From Brevibacillus centrosporus (GTDB lineage Bacteria > Bacillota > Bacilli > Brevibacillales > Brevibacillaceae), in assembly GCF_003710815.1 (NCBI RefSeq), contig NZ_RHHP01000045.1, positions 38,640 to 102,639 of the forward strand: a stretch of 64,000 nt of DNA. The letters are read 5' to 3'. The position numbers and the translations under genes are program-made. Positions 44,246 through 53,762 of the stretch are shown piece by piece (positions within the stretch are counted from its first letter, which is position 1; each line of letters begins with the position of its first letter). The notes below the pieces were generated by a model. The model did no database searches and was not told where the DNA came from. It saw only the letters and a list, made by a program, of their open reading frames with translations.

Positions 44246-45544
44246 TTACGGTTTGTTCCTGCCTTTTATTTCCTCTGACAATCGCTGCAAATCGATACGG
44301 TAAATGGGACGCGGTCTGCCGCGTTGACTCATGGATTCACTGCCGATCGCTTCAGCGATTCCTTTTTCCTTCAATTTTTGAATCATCCTCGCCGCATTGC
44401 GTTCTCCCGTATTCATTCCGACGCTGATTTCCCGCGTCGTCACCTCATTTTTCTGGATAATCTGCAGCCACGAAAACATCTTGCGCACAGAGGTAGAGAC
44501 GAAATCGCCGCGCTGCTCGTCGATGAGGGAATAATCCAGCGTATTCCTCGTCCCGAGCGGCCCTAGGACCTTCATTTGGTCATCAATGAGATAAGCGCTG
44601 TTTCCCGGATTGCGGACAGCGAACTCGACGGCTCTGTTGGCATTGTACAAAGCACGTTCGACCGTGTCTCCCATGCCAATCCCGAGATTGATCGTCCCAA
44701 CTTCCCCATTTCCGTTTTTCAGAATGGGGAAGTTCGTAAAATCCTTGGTCACTTTCTCCACGATTCCACGCGTGGTATACAACGTGTACTCGCTTGGGTC
44801 CCCACTTGTCGTTGAGGCAAACAATCGCTTGCTGAAATCTGTGATCTTCTTTTGAAAACGATCCGGAACGCTTTTATCTCTTTCGTACTTGCCTTCCTCG
44901 TTCGGCTCAATCTTGAACTGCAGCACCGTGATTTGCGCCAGCTGCTTTTTCTGATCTCTCGCCAGCCATAAAGCCTGGTTGATCGTATCGCGAATGAGCT
45001 GCCTCGTGCTCTTGATGAAAAAGACGGGAAGCTGATTCTCCTTCAATCTCTGATAAACGGAGTGGATAGATGTAGCAACGACCTGCACCTTTCCTTCCTG
45101 CCACAGGTTCATGTGGTGTTCGTACAGCTCCTCGGAATTCTGGAAGCCATCCATGTTTTTGGAGTACCATTTCACGTTGGAGATCTCGATTTCGTCGAAA
45201 AATTCACGCAAATTCTTCGCTGGAACACCGTCAAAGCTGATGATCGGAAAGAAGTGATAATGACGATAAATTTGCAGGATGACCTTGTAGAGCTCAGCAC
45301 CATCAAATGGAATGAACAAGGAGCAGGCATGCGAGGGGATCAAGTCCTGCGTGGTCAGGAACGGGACGTCTCCACTAAAGAAATAGACATCAAAAACTTC
45401 CATGCTTCCCACCAGCAAGTCTCTGGCATTTTTCTCGGAGTCGTAAATGAGTTTGGTAGGCTCAATCTGCGGAAATTCCTTCAACACCTCACAGATGTCA
45501 TCCACTAAAAGCTTGGGTCCAATAACGGCAAATGAGAGGGACAA
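44246..45544 (-). CDS. Unfamiliar multi-domain transcriptional regulator of the importer operon
   Basis: 432 residues from TTG at 45544 (AAGGTGAT upstream; a second TTG lies one codon earlier). The N-terminal 180 residues (PKLLVDDICEVLKEFPQIEP) look like a PrpR_N-type ligand-binding domain. A middle part with GTINLGIGMGDTVERALYNA looks like a degenerate GGDEF/cyclase fold without an active site. The last 65 residues form a winged helix (TGERNAARMIQKLKEKGIAE, RGRPRPIYRIDL). I do not recognise a named family. As the first gene of the opp operon it is probably an operon-specific regulator sensing an imported peptide or product. Confidence 0.6.
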   Translation of the reverse strand: MSLSFAVIGPKLLVDDICEVLKEFPQIEPTKLIYDSEKNARDLLVGSMEVFDVYFFSGDVPFLTTQDLIPSHACSLFIPFDGAELYKVILQIYRHYHFFPIISFDGVPAKNLREFFDEIEISNVKWYSKNMDGFQNSEELYEHHMNLWQEGKVQVVATSIHSVYQRLKENQLPVFFIKSTRQLIRDTINQALWLARDQKKQLAQITVLQFKIEPNEEGKYERDKSVPDRFQKKITDFSKRLFASTTSGDPSEYTLYTTRGIVEKVTKDFTNFPILKNGNGEVGTINLGIGMGDTVERALYNANRAVEFAVRNPGNSAYLIDDQMKVLGPLGTRNTLDYSLIDEQRGDFVSTSVRKMFSWLQIIQKNEVTTREISVGMNTGERNAARMIQKLKEKGIAEAIGSESMSQRGRPRPIYRIDLQRLSEEIKGRNKP

Positions 45545-45689
45545 CAAATCACCTTCTACTATTCTTTAATTAGTCCGATATTTAATAAATAACATATACA
45601 ACGGTAAAAAAATCCGGTAAATGTGAGTAAACCCCCAATCATCATCACTAAAATCGTTCTCTAATATGTCTGTAATTAGGCTTAAGCTA

Positions 45690-45718
45690 ATGTTATGCAC
45701 AAAACTTTGAATTGTCAA
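45690..45718 (-). promoter_or_regulatory. Sigma-A-type promoter of the regulator-opp operon
   Basis: TTGACA, a 17-base spacer and TAACAT on the minus strand, about 145 bases before the regulator start. The rest of 45548-45816 is AT-rich leader with no gene. Confidence 0.7.
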
Positions 45719-45814
45719 TCTATAATAAATATTCATATAAATGAAACGTCAGCTTTTCTGACATTCCACATCCATGTCGGAAATAGCGATGCAATCAGCC
45801 TCTCCCCTATACAA

Positions 45815-45851
45815 AAAGCCGTTCTCCCCCACGAGAGAGAACGGCGATGGC
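45815..45851 (-). terminator. Intrinsic terminator after the tagC-like gene
   Basis: On the minus strand GCCGTTCTC and GAGAACGGC form a nine-base-pair stem followed by TTTTTG. It closes the long Ugp-like operon. Confidence 0.88.
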
Positions 45852-45855
45852 CCCA

Positions 45856-46899
45856 TCAATCCTTGCTATTTTTGTTCACGATCGCCTGCTCGGGCAGCAA
45901 GCGGTCGAAAGTAAAGACATTCGCCAAGCGCAGCGGCGTAAAGCTGGAGGCGAAACCGATCCCAAGCTCTGCCTTTTGCGGATGCTTGGCGTCAGGAATA
46001 CGTACAGCCAATCCCTCTGGCTCCCGGAAGGAAAGATCCGTCCCTGCTGTAATCAGCTGTTTGTCCACTACCTTTCCTGTGTTCAGGTTAACCACCGTCA
46101 CGTAGGTATTTCCCGTTGGCTCCACAGAGCCGCTTGACCCGTAGGAGTTGCCTTCAAGCAGGTACAGGTACCCACCGTAGGAGGCAAAGCCCTGGAAAGT
46201 CCCCACGCTCGGCTGGGCAACATCTGCGATGGGCTCATATTCCTGGCGCAATACCTTATCCAGCTCGAAGACACCAAATCGGAACGCACCGTCCTGGCGG
46301 TAGCGCATGGTCAGAAGTCCGTTTGCCTGATCGATATTCACGGTGGTTCTATCCACCCCTTCGACCAGCTGATGCTTCTGCAACTCTTCGGAGTCAGGCG
46401 TCAAAATCTTGCCGTTTTCAAAAGGGAATCTCGCCAGCTGTGTTCCCCATCCGCTGCTGCCTTCCGTCACAGAATCCGTCTCTGTCCACAAGTACGTGGT
46501 ATCCCCGTCCGTTTCGACTCCCATCTGCACGCCATGGCCGAAGCCTTTCAGAAACATGTAGCCCAGCTTGTTGCCTTCCAAATCCAGCTGGGTCAAGGTC
46601 ATGTCGCCGTTCTTGTCACGCTGCGCACCAGAAACTGGCCCACTTTCACCCGGTAGCTGCTGCCCTCCTGCCATCAATTGCAGAACATAAATCCTTTGAT
46701 GGACGTCATCGATGGCAAACGACTGCATGACCGTCCCATTATGCAGCTCTTTATCCCGAATGAGCTGTTCTGCGGGCGCGGACAAATCAAACATTTTCGA
46801 TTTCAATGAAGACTTTTCTGCATAGGCCATAGGCGCAGCAGTAGTCAGCAAGCTGATCACCGCGAGTCCCGTCACCCATTTCGATACCCATCGCTTCAT
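45856..46899 (-). CDS. Secreted TagC-like beta-propeller protein (P68 RBP/TagC-like fold)
   Basis: 347 residues with a signal peptide ending in MAYA near 28. The following pattern (FDLSAPAEQLIRDKELHNGT, then VMQSFAIDDVHQRIYVLQLM) and later blocks with repeated Tyr/Gly strand motifs match B. subtilis TagC and the propeller of phage P68 receptor-binding protein, which recognises wall teichoic acid. It is the last gene of an operon with a glycerophosphodiesterase and a Ugp-like importer, 18 bases after the kinase gene. I infer an extracellular protein acting on or binding teichoic acid; enzymatic activity is not established. Confidence 0.75.
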   Translation of the reverse strand: MKRWVSKWVTGLAVISLLTTAAPMAYAEKSSLKSKMFDLSAPAEQLIRDKELHNGTVMQSFAIDDVHQRIYVLQLMAGGQQLPGESGPVSGAQRDKNGDMTLTQLDLEGNKLGYMFLKGFGHGVQMGVETDGDTTYLWTETDSVTEGSSGWGTQLARFPFENGKILTPDSEELQKHQLVEGVDRTTVNIDQANGLLTMRYRQDGAFRFGVFELDKVLRQEYEPIADVAQPSVGTFQGFASYGGYLYLLEGNSYGSSGSVEPTGNTYVTVVNLNTGKVVDKQLITAGTDLSFREPEGLAVRIPDAKHPQKAELGIGFASSFTPLRLANVFTFDRLLPEQAIVNKNSKD

Positions 46900-46917
46900 C
46901 CTGCTACCTCCTGTTTC

Positions 46918-48597
46918 TCATTCCGAATGATTGATCAGTTTTCGCTTGATTCGCTTGAGTTCTTTCATGACGAGTCCTCCTCGCCCGAAAACGTCATGCA
47001 GCCGGATATACTGACGGTAGAGATCATCATACACGGCCACGTTTTCGGGGATTGGCCGGAAGGTTTCTTCCCTCACTTTAGCCATTTGGATGGCAGCAGC
47101 TGCGAGATCCGGATAGCCTCCGCGCTCCGTACCTGCCGCGACGGCTCCGTGAATGGCCGCGCCGAGCGCCGTTGTTTCTGCTGCAGCCGCGATCTTGATT
47201 TCGCGCCCTGTCACATCCGCGTAAATCTGCATGAATAAGCGATTTCGCTTGGGCAAGCCGCCGCAGGCAAAAATCTCATTCACGAGTACCCCTGCCTCTT
47301 CAAAGGCTTCCATGATCTTGCGCGTCCCAAATGCAGTGGATTCTAGCAAGGCTCGATAAATTTCCGGAGGCTTGGTTTGCAGCGTAAGACCTACGATCAG
47401 CCCACTCAAATCAGCATCCTCAAGAACAGACCGATTGCCGTTCCACCAGTCCACAGCCATAAGACCATGCTGTCCAGGCTTCAGCTCGGCTGCCCTTTGC
47501 TCCAGCCAGGTGTGTACACTGACACCCTCTTTTGCCGCCGCTTCCTGCACGTAGCCAGGTACAGCCTGATCACAGTACCAGCCAAACAAATCCCCCACTG
47601 CTGGCTGTCCCGCTTCATACCCGTACAAGCCCGTGATCATCCCATCTTCTACAACGCCACTTACTCCCTCTACACTCACTTCGTTATGACTGAGGACGAG
47701 CAAGCAGAGTGATGTCCCCATCGCCATGACCATTTGACCCGAGCGAACAGCTCCACTCCCTGCTACTCCTGCATGAGCATCGATGATGGCAACCGCTACA
47801 GCTGTCCCTGGACACAAGCCTGTCAGTTGAGCTGCCTCTGCACTCAACTCTCCTGCCCGAGTACCCAAGGGTAGTACATCTCCTCCAAGCTTGGTGTCAG
47901 TCAAATCCTCGAGCCTGGGATCGAGCTGTTTGAAAAATTGCCGAGGCGGATACCCGTCATGCTTGTGCCAAAATGCCTTGTAGCCCGCACTGCAGTTGCT
48001 CCTCACCCAGTTCCCAGTCAGCTGCTGTACGATCCAGTCTCCCGCTTCTACGAAACGATAAGCCGCTTGATAGATTTCTGGGGCCTCATTCAGCACTTGC
48101 CAGACCTTCGCTACCATCCACTCGGAGGAGCTTTTCCCACCATAGCGGGCAAGAAACGTCTCGCCGCTTTCTTTGGCCCATTCATTGATCCGGTTGGCTT
48201 CCTCTTGCGCGGCATGGTGCTTCCACAGCTTGACGTAGGCGTGCGGCTCATTCCGATAGCGTTCCTGGACGCATAAAGGCTGGCCCTTTGCATCTACTGG
48301 CAAGATCGTGCAAGAGGTAAAATCCACACCAATCCCGATGATCTGCTCTGGTCTTACGCCAGAAATGCGGAGAACCTCCGGAACAGACTGTTTCAATACT
48401 TCTCTATAGTCATCCGGGTGCTGCAGCGCCCAGTCCTGACCGAGCGCCTTTCCCGAGCCTGGCAGTTTCTCTACGATCGTGCCGTGTCTGTACAAAGTCG
48501 CATGACTGGCGAGCTCGCCCCCCTGCTCGACATCCGCGATCACCACTCTGCCTGACTCTGTGCCGAAATCAATCCCTATGACATACCGTTTCTCCAT
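46918..48597 (-). CDS. araB: FGGY-family carbohydrate kinase, ribulokinase type
   Basis: 559 residues. GIDFGTESGRVVIADV at the N-terminus and GIGVDFTSCTILPVDAKGQP near 95-115 are typical of AraB-type ribulokinases. VAIIDAHAGVAGSGAV and the later ACGGLPKRN phosphate-binding motif are intact. It would phosphorylate a ribulose or a related keto-sugar or polyol. No araA or araD lies nearby. The neighbours are a glycerophosphodiesterase, a Ugp-like importer and a TarJ-like dehydrogenase, so the physiological substrate may be a pentulose or polyol freed from phosphodiesters. Confidence 0.85.
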   Translation of the reverse strand: MEKRYVIGIDFGTESGRVVIADVEQGGELASHATLYRHGTIVEKLPGSGKALGQDWALQHPDDYREVLKQSVPEVLRISGVRPEQIIGIGVDFTSCTILPVDAKGQPLCVQERYRNEPHAYVKLWKHHAAQEEANRINEWAKESGETFLARYGGKSSSEWMVAKVWQVLNEAPEIYQAAYRFVEAGDWIVQQLTGNWVRSNCSAGYKAFWHKHDGYPPRQFFKQLDPRLEDLTDTKLGGDVLPLGTRAGELSAEAAQLTGLCPGTAVAVAIIDAHAGVAGSGAVRSGQMVMAMGTSLCLLVLSHNEVSVEGVSGVVEDGMITGLYGYEAGQPAVGDLFGWYCDQAVPGYVQEAAAKEGVSVHTWLEQRAAELKPGQHGLMAVDWWNGNRSVLEDADLSGLIVGLTLQTKPPEIYRALLESTAFGTRKIMEAFEEAGVLVNEIFACGGLPKRNRLFMQIYADVTGREIKIAAAAETTALGAAIHGAVAAGTERGGYPDLAAAAIQMAKVREETFRPIPENVAVYDDLYRQYIRLHDVFGRGGLVMKELKRIKRKLINHSE

Positions 48598-48612
48598 AGG
48601 TCCTTCCTCTCC

Positions 48613-49386
48613 TCAAGCGTTGGCTAGTGTGAGAAGACGCTCCCGGATGCGCATGGCAGGAAGCGGATTGTTTACCGTCATCAGCAGGGAGCCGCATCCA
48701 AGTGCGTAATAGACTTGCTGCTCGTCATCCGGTGAATAGCACCACGGCAGGATTCCCTGCTCCCTATATTCTTGTACCAGCTGTGGAGTCAGCAGTTTCA
48801 TGTGGATGCCGACTGCCCACATTTTGGACAAGGTACCGCCTAGGCCATCGATGTAGTTGGACATCAGCTGTCCAGGAAACCCTTGCGTCTTGCACGCATG
48901 GACGTCATGCAGATGGGTAATGACAGCTGCATCGAAGCTAGTGAACACGCAGTTTGCTAGAATCCCGCGCTCCCGGAGGAGGGAGACCGCGGCATCCGCG
49001 ACCTCCTTTGCATCCGGGCTTGGCTTGATTTCCACATTCAACAGGACATCCGGATAGCTTGCGAGCAAGTCGCACAGCTCTTCTAATGTAGGAATCTTCA
49101 GACCTTCGTATACTTTCCCGAACCATCCGCCTGCATCGAGCTGCTTTAGTTCTTCCATTGTATAGTCGCTTACTTTGCCTGATCCATTTGTCGTTCTATC
49201 TACCGTTTCGTCGTGGATGACCATGATGACTCGATCCTTGGAAAAGCGCAGATCGAATTCCAGCATGTCGGCACCTAGCTCGATGGCCTGCTGAAAAGCG
49301 AGCAGCGTATTTTCTGGATAAGCCGACTTCCAGCCTCTATGTGCTGCGACGATGATTCCTTGCTGTTCCTGCAGCGCCTCTATCAT
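48613..49386 (-). CDS. Cytoplasmic glycerophosphodiester phosphodiesterase, UgpQ-like
   Basis: 257 residues without signal peptide. The GDPD catalytic set is complete: AHRGWKSAYPENT (His, Arg, Glu), EFDLRFSKD and HDETVDRTTNGSG, plus NVEIKP. It hydrolyses glycerophosphodiesters to sn-glycerol 3-phosphate and an alcohol. Following a Ugp-like importer it parallels E. coli ugpQ and would act on imported diesters. GGAGGG precedes the ATG. Confidence 0.92.
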   Translation of the reverse strand: MIEALQEQQGIIVAAHRGWKSAYPENTLLAFQQAIELGADMLEFDLRFSKDRVIMVIHDETVDRTTNGSGKVSDYTMEELKQLDAGGWFGKVYEGLKIPTLEELCDLLASYPDVLLNVEIKPSPDAKEVADAAVSLLRERGILANCVFTSFDAAVITHLHDVHACKTQGFPGQLMSNYIDGLGGTLSKMWAVGIHMKLLTPQLVQEYREQGILPWCYSPDDEQQVYYALGCGSLLMTVNNPLPAMRIRERLLTLANA

Positions 49387-49404
49387 GCTGATGTCCCTCC
49401 TGTT

Positions 49405-50718
49405 TTACTCGCTAAGCAGACGTTCTGCTTCTTTTTTGAAAGTATCCAATGCTGGCTCGATTGGCTTATTGTCGTACATGATCGCCTGAATTGCCTTGAA
49501 GAACTCTTGCATGATTTGCGGCCAAGCCACGTCCTTGTTCGTATCTACTGCGTACTGAAGCTGATCGTATGCTACCTTGCGATTGGGGTCCTTCGCCCAC
49601 AGCTCTTTGATTGGCTCAGACTCGACCATCTTCTTGGTAAACGGCAGGTAACCAGAATCGAGAATAAACTGCTGGCCGCCCTGCGGATCGGTATTCACCC
49701 AGTTAATAAACTCCCAAGCGGCATCCTTATTCGTAGAATCAGTGAGCATCGCGATATTTGCTCCACCCGTTGGCGTCGCAAAAGCCACGTCTTTTGGCAG
49801 GAAGGCGGTCACGTAATCAAATTTGGCGTTGCTTTTTACCGATCCCATCACACCGGTAGACTGGAACATGATCCCGATCTTTTCGCTCGTGAACATCTGG
49901 TTGACGATATTGCCGGAGTCTTGTGCTGGCGGATAGTAGAGAGCTCCTGTGCTTTGCAAATCTTTCAAGTACTGGAACGCTTTGACCCCTTCGCCTTTTT
50001 CAAAACCGATCGAGGTGGCATCATCATTGAAGAACTTTCCGCCTGCCTGGCTGATCATAGCGATGGGATACCACGTGTCATACGGCATGCTCAGACCATA
50101 GCGTTTGACTTCTCCATTTTCTTTGACGACTAGTGCTTCGGAGACCTTTTTCAGCTCTTCCCAGGTAGTCGGAATCGCCAGACCTTTTTCATCCAGCATC
50201 GTTTTGTTGATGTGCATGATCGGTGTCGAACGGTTGAGCGGCAGCGATACGATCTTGTCGTTAAATACGGAGTGGCCCATCAGACCTTCCGGGAAGTCAT
50301 CCTTGCTCGTATTGGTTTTTGCCATGAAAGGCGTCAAGTCTTCCAGAACCTCTGCCTCGGCAAACATCTGGACGTAGGCGCGCTCCAGCATCGTGATGTC
50401 AGGGGCCGTTTTGGCAGCGATCGATTGCTGCAGCTTGGTCACAGTCTCATCGTAGCTGCCCTGGAACGTCCCCACTACTTCGATGTTGTCATGCGTATCA
50501 TTGAAACGCTTGATCATAGCGCTGATGTACTCGCCGTTTTTGCCACCCAGCGAATGCCAGAACTGCACAGTGGTCTTCCCAGCCGGAGTCGATGCAGACG
50601 GCTGCGTGGTGGATGGAGTCGGTGCGGACGATTCAGACTGGGTGCCTGAACATCCGGCGAGCACCCCGGAAATCACGGTTGTTGCTGCCAGTACGATGGC
50701 AGAAAGCTTTTTGTTCAT
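49405..50718 (-). CDS. UgpB-like sugar/glycerophosphodiester-binding lipoprotein (SBP_bac_1)
   Basis: 437 residues from the ATG at 50718 (GGGGGAA upstream). The lipobox is SGVLAGC. A Ser/Thr/Pro linker leads to TVQFWHSLGGKNGEYISAMI, FQGSYDETVTKLQQSIA and PLNRSTPIMHINK. These echo UgpB segments FWHS, GxYE/DxT and NSSTPVLYYNK, supporting glycerol-3-phosphate or diester binding. A related oligosaccharide is the alternative. Confidence 0.88.
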   Translation of the reverse strand: MNKKLSAIVLAATTVISGVLAGCSGTQSESSAPTPSTTQPSASTPAGKTTVQFWHSLGGKNGEYISAMIKRFNDTHDNIEVVGTFQGSYDETVTKLQQSIAAKTAPDITMLERAYVQMFAEAEVLEDLTPFMAKTNTSKDDFPEGLMGHSVFNDKIVSLPLNRSTPIMHINKTMLDEKGLAIPTTWEELKKVSEALVVKENGEVKRYGLSMPYDTWYPIAMISQAGGKFFNDDATSIGFEKGEGVKAFQYLKDLQSTGALYYPPAQDSGNIVNQMFTSEKIGIMFQSTGVMGSVKSNAKFDYVTAFLPKDVAFATPTGGANIAMLTDSTNKDAAWEFINWVNTDPQGGQQFILDSGYLPFTKKMVESEPIKELWAKDPNRKVAYDQLQYAVDTNKDVAWPQIMQEFFKAIQAIMYDNKPIEPALDTFKKEAERLLSE

Positions 50719-50739
50719 GGAAGTTCCCCCATTCATCTT

Positions 50740-51648
50740 TTATTTGATGCCGGAATACACAAAAGCTTTGACGATTTGCCTGGAAGCAAACAGATACACG
50801 ATCAGGATCGGAACAACCAATACCACGTTGCCCGCCATGATGATGTGCCAGTTGCTGATGCCTTCTGTCTCGCGCAGCATGGCAATTCCCATGGTGAGCG
50901 GCCGGACAGCCTCTGAATCCGTCATGACCAGCGGCCAGAAATAGTCGTTCCAGTGACTGACGAAGCTGAACAGAGCGACTGTGGAGATCGCAGGCATGGA
51001 CATGGGAATCATGATTTTCCAAATGATCTTGAATTCGCTCGCGTTATCCAATCGGGCTGACTCCACAATCTCCTGAGGGATTTGCATGAAATACTGCCTG
51101 AGGAGGAAGATGCCAAACGCGTTGGACATAAAAGGTAGGATCTGTGGCCAAAGCGACTTGATCATGCCTGCGTCTGCCAGCATCAGGTAGACAGGAATGA
51201 AGGTGACCTGGCCCGGAATCATGAAGGCGAGCAAGACCATGCCAAACAATATTTTGTTGCCGAAAAACTTGTACTGCGCAAATGCGTAAGCCGCGGGGAT
51301 CATGACCGCAAGCTGGATCAAGATGATCGAGGTCGTGACGATCACGGAGTTTTTAAAATAAGTCAGGAAAGGTCCGGAGCTCATGGCCTCCACAAAATTG
51401 CTCCACTGCAAAGAAGCAGGTATCCAGGTCGGAGGAAACTTCATGGTCTCCTCAAAGGTTTGAAGCGAGGTAGAGATCATCCATAGGAAAGGGAAGATAA
51501 ATCCCATGAGCACGACCGCTTTCCAAAACATGCTCCACGTCTTGCGGACAGAAGCAATCTTCGGTTTAGAACCGGTTCTCGTCACAGAATCGATGCTCAG
51601 CTCTGGACCGCCCCCCGACTGCTTTTTCCCTTCTTTTTGCAACTGCAC
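50740..51648 (-). CDS. Carbohydrate ABC permease, UgpE/MalG-like
   Basis: 302 residues from GTG at 51648, eight bases after GGAGGTG. A Ser-rich N-terminus is followed by six helices, with FPPTWIPASLQWSNFVEAM after the first and an EAA loop (ESARLDNASEFKIIWKIMIP). Typical of the CUT1 inner subunit. It docks to the MsmX/UgpC-type ATPase encoded two genes upstream. Confidence 0.92.
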   Translation of the reverse strand: MQLQKEGKKQSGGGPELSIDSVTRTGSKPKIASVRKTWSMFWKAVVLMGFIFPFLWMISTSLQTFEETMKFPPTWIPASLQWSNFVEAMSSGPFLTYFKNSVIVTTSIILIQLAVMIPAAYAFAQYKFFGNKILFGMVLLAFMIPGQVTFIPVYLMLADAGMIKSLWPQILPFMSNAFGIFLLRQYFMQIPQEIVESARLDNASEFKIIWKIMIPMSMPAISTVALFSFVSHWNDYFWPLVMTDSEAVRPLTMGIAMLRETEGISNWHIIMAGNVVLVVPILIVYLFASRQIVKAFVYSGIK

Positions 51649-51689
51649 CGGTTGGGCACCTCCTTTTTTTGAAGTCGTATCACCGACGA

Positions 51690-52568
51690 TTATTGATAGT
51701 GAACCTTATTGGATAGCAATCGGAAGTAGATAAAGGTCAGCACCGTAATAATCGCCATCAAAACGACTCCAGTGGCTGACGCATAGCCGATGCTCGTCGT
51801 TCTGAATTCATAAATATAGTAGACAAGCGTGGTCGTAGAGCCATTTGGTCCCCCACCCGTCATGATCTTGACTGTATCGAACACCTTGAACGAGCCGATC
51901 GTCATGATCACCAGGATAAAAAACAGCTGAGGGGAAATCATGGGCAGTGTAATCTTGTAAAACACTTTGAATTTGCTGGCGTTATCAAGCGCAGCGGCTT
52001 CGTAGATCGTCTGCGGAATGTTTTTCAAAGCGGCCACGATCAGCAGGGAATAGTAGCCTACGTTTTGCCACACCGAGACGATGATGATGGATAAGAGCGA
52101 GGTACTGGAGCTTTGCAGCCATGGGAGAGCTGGAAGTCCAACCGCTTTCAGTGCGAAATTGAGCAGCCCGTAATTGGGTTCCATCAGCCACATCCACACC
52201 AGTGCAATCGATACGATCGAGATGATATGCGGTGTAAAAATGCCGGCTTGCACGAGGGCGTTGAAGCGAGTGTTTTGATTCAGCCACAAAGCGATGAAAA
52301 GGGACAGCGCCATCGTGATCACAACCACTCCGACAGTGTAGAGCACGGTTGTGAGCAAGGCGTTGTAGAAATCGCCGCGAGAGAAAATTTCCGTGTAGTT
52401 GTCTGCCCCGATAAACTTGCTTTTATCTTTGTTCAGCAGGTTGTACTTGAACATGCTCAGCTTGACTAAGTAAAGAATCGGGTACACCACAAAAAGGAGG
52501 ATGCCGATCATCGCCGGCAGGACCAAAGCGTACGGGCGAAGCTTTTGCCAGACTCTCGTGTTATTCAT
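51690..52568 (-). CDS. Carbohydrate ABC permease, UgpA/MalF-like
   Basis: 292 residues from the ATG at 52568, which lies inside the last codons of the ATPase gene (GAGGG upstream). RPYALVLPAMIGILLFVVYP begins the first helix; the EAA loop is YEAAALDNASKFKVFYKITL. It forms the CUT1 channel with the UgpE-like partner. Confidence 0.92.
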   Translation of the reverse strand: MNNTRVWQKLRPYALVLPAMIGILLFVVYPILYLVKLSMFKYNLLNKDKSKFIGADNYTEIFSRGDFYNALLTTVLYTVGVVVITMALSLFIALWLNQNTRFNALVQAGIFTPHIISIVSIALVWMWLMEPNYGLLNFALKAVGLPALPWLQSSSTSLLSIIIVSVWQNVGYYSLLIVAALKNIPQTIYEAAALDNASKFKVFYKITLPMISPQLFFILVIMTIGSFKVFDTVKIMTGGGPNGSTTTLVYYIYEFRTTSIGYASATGVVLMAIITVLTFIYFRLLSNKVHYQ

Positions 52569-53613
52569 GCTGCTGCCCTCGCAGTGCCGCCATATAGGCA
52601 GCGTGGCGAACGTCATCCTGTGCGATGCGATGCTCGTCTTGCCTAAAAAAGAAGATCTTTGACGCGTCCACACCGAGAAACACTTCCTGATCGACGGTGA
52701 ACTGATCCTCCGTGCATTTGATCATAAACGCGTGCTGCTTCGTCTTTACCTGGTAGATCGTTTCGGAGCCGAGCATTTCCCGCGTTACGATCCGGCCACG
52801 AACACCAAAATGAGAATCCGTACGCTCTGCCGTCAGCACGGCACCCTCTGGTCGAAACCCGAACTTCACACCATCCATGCCCAGATCTCCCACATTCATC
52901 GGAGGGACACCAATAAACTGCGCCGCAAACAAATTGTTCGGCTGACGGTAGATGTCTTCAGGAGCCGCTTCCTGTTGAATACGTCCCTGATTCATCAGTA
53001 CGATGGTGTCGGCCATAGACATCGCCTCCACCTGATCATGCGTCACGTAGACAAACGTCGTTCCCAGCTTCTTATGTAGCTCGATCAGCTCGATGCGCAT
53101 TTGTGCGCGAAGCTTGGCGTCCAGATTGGACAGCGGCTCATCCATGAGGAAGACGGACGGCTTTTTGACCATCGCACGAGCCAGAGCGACCCGTTGCCTT
53201 TGTCCACCAGACAGCGCGGACGGCTTACGGTTCAGGTACGGGCTCAATCCGACCGTCTCGCTAATGCTTTCTACCAGACGATTTCGTTCCTCTTTGCTCA
53301 CCTTGTTGTTCTTCAAGCCGAATTCAATGTTCTCGCGCACGGTCATCGTCGGGTACAGGGCGTAGTTCTGAAAAACCATAGCTACCCCTCTTTGTCCGGG
53401 AGCGATGTCTGTGACATCCTCTCCGCCGATAAGCACCGATCCTGCGGTCTGACGATCCAGTCCTGCAATCATTCGCAGCAGTGTCGTCTTTCCGCAGCCG
53501 GACGGTCCAACCAACACGGTGAATTTCCCATCCTCAATCTTCAGGTTCAAATCTTTGATGATGACATTTTTCTCAAACGCTTGTGTGACATTCACAAACT
53601 CGATCGCTGCCAA
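52561..53613 (-). CDS. Carbohydrate ABC ATPase, UgpC/MsmX-like
   Basis: 350 residues from TTG at 53613, five bases after GGGGAGGAG; a frame open to 53688 is unlikely to be used. Walker A GPSGCGKTT, signature LSGGQRQRVALARAM and Walker B VFLMDEPLSNLDAKLR, then the switch THDQVEAMSMAD, are followed by a TOBE domain with VKFGFRPEGAVL. It energises the CUT1 importer. As first gene of the operon it lies 150 bases downstream of a cre-like site. Confidence 0.93.
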   Translation of the reverse strand: MAAIEFVNVTQAFEKNVIIKDLNLKIEDGKFTVLVGPSGCGKTTLLRMIAGLDRQTAGSVLIGGEDVTDIAPGQRGVAMVFQNYALYPTMTVRENIEFGLKNNKVSKEERNRLVESISETVGLSPYLNRKPSALSGGQRQRVALARAMVKKPSVFLMDEPLSNLDAKLRAQMRIELIELHKKLGTTFVYVTHDQVEAMSMADTIVLMNQGRIQQEAAPEDIYRQPNNLFAAQFIGVPPMNVGDLGMDGVKFGFRPEGAVLTAERTDSHFGVRGRIVTREMLGSETIYQVKTKQHAFMIKCTEDQFTVDQEVFLGVDASKIFFFRQDEHRIAQDDVRHAAYMAALRGQQHE

Positions 53614-53680
53614 TCGTACTCCTCCCCGTTCTGCACTCCCCGCTTTTCTCATCCAATGGGAGAAGCAGTTTTGCTCGATA

Positions 53681-53711
53681 TTGCTCATTTGTGTTCGTTT
53701 TTATTATAAAA
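53681..53711 (-). promoter_or_regulatory. Promoter -10 (TATAAT) and candidate DeoR operator of the Ugp-like operon
   Basis: On the minus strand TATAAT at about 53705-53710 is followed by a stretch whose plus-strand reading (GCTCATTTGTGTTCGTTTTT) shares TCATTTGTG and TGTTCGTTTT with the region in front of the deoR gene. A repressor seated here would block initiation. Confidence 0.55.
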
Positions 53712-53762
53712 GGGCTTTTTACTGAAAATATGAAGCGCATTTTAAGAAATTGTAAACTTGGA

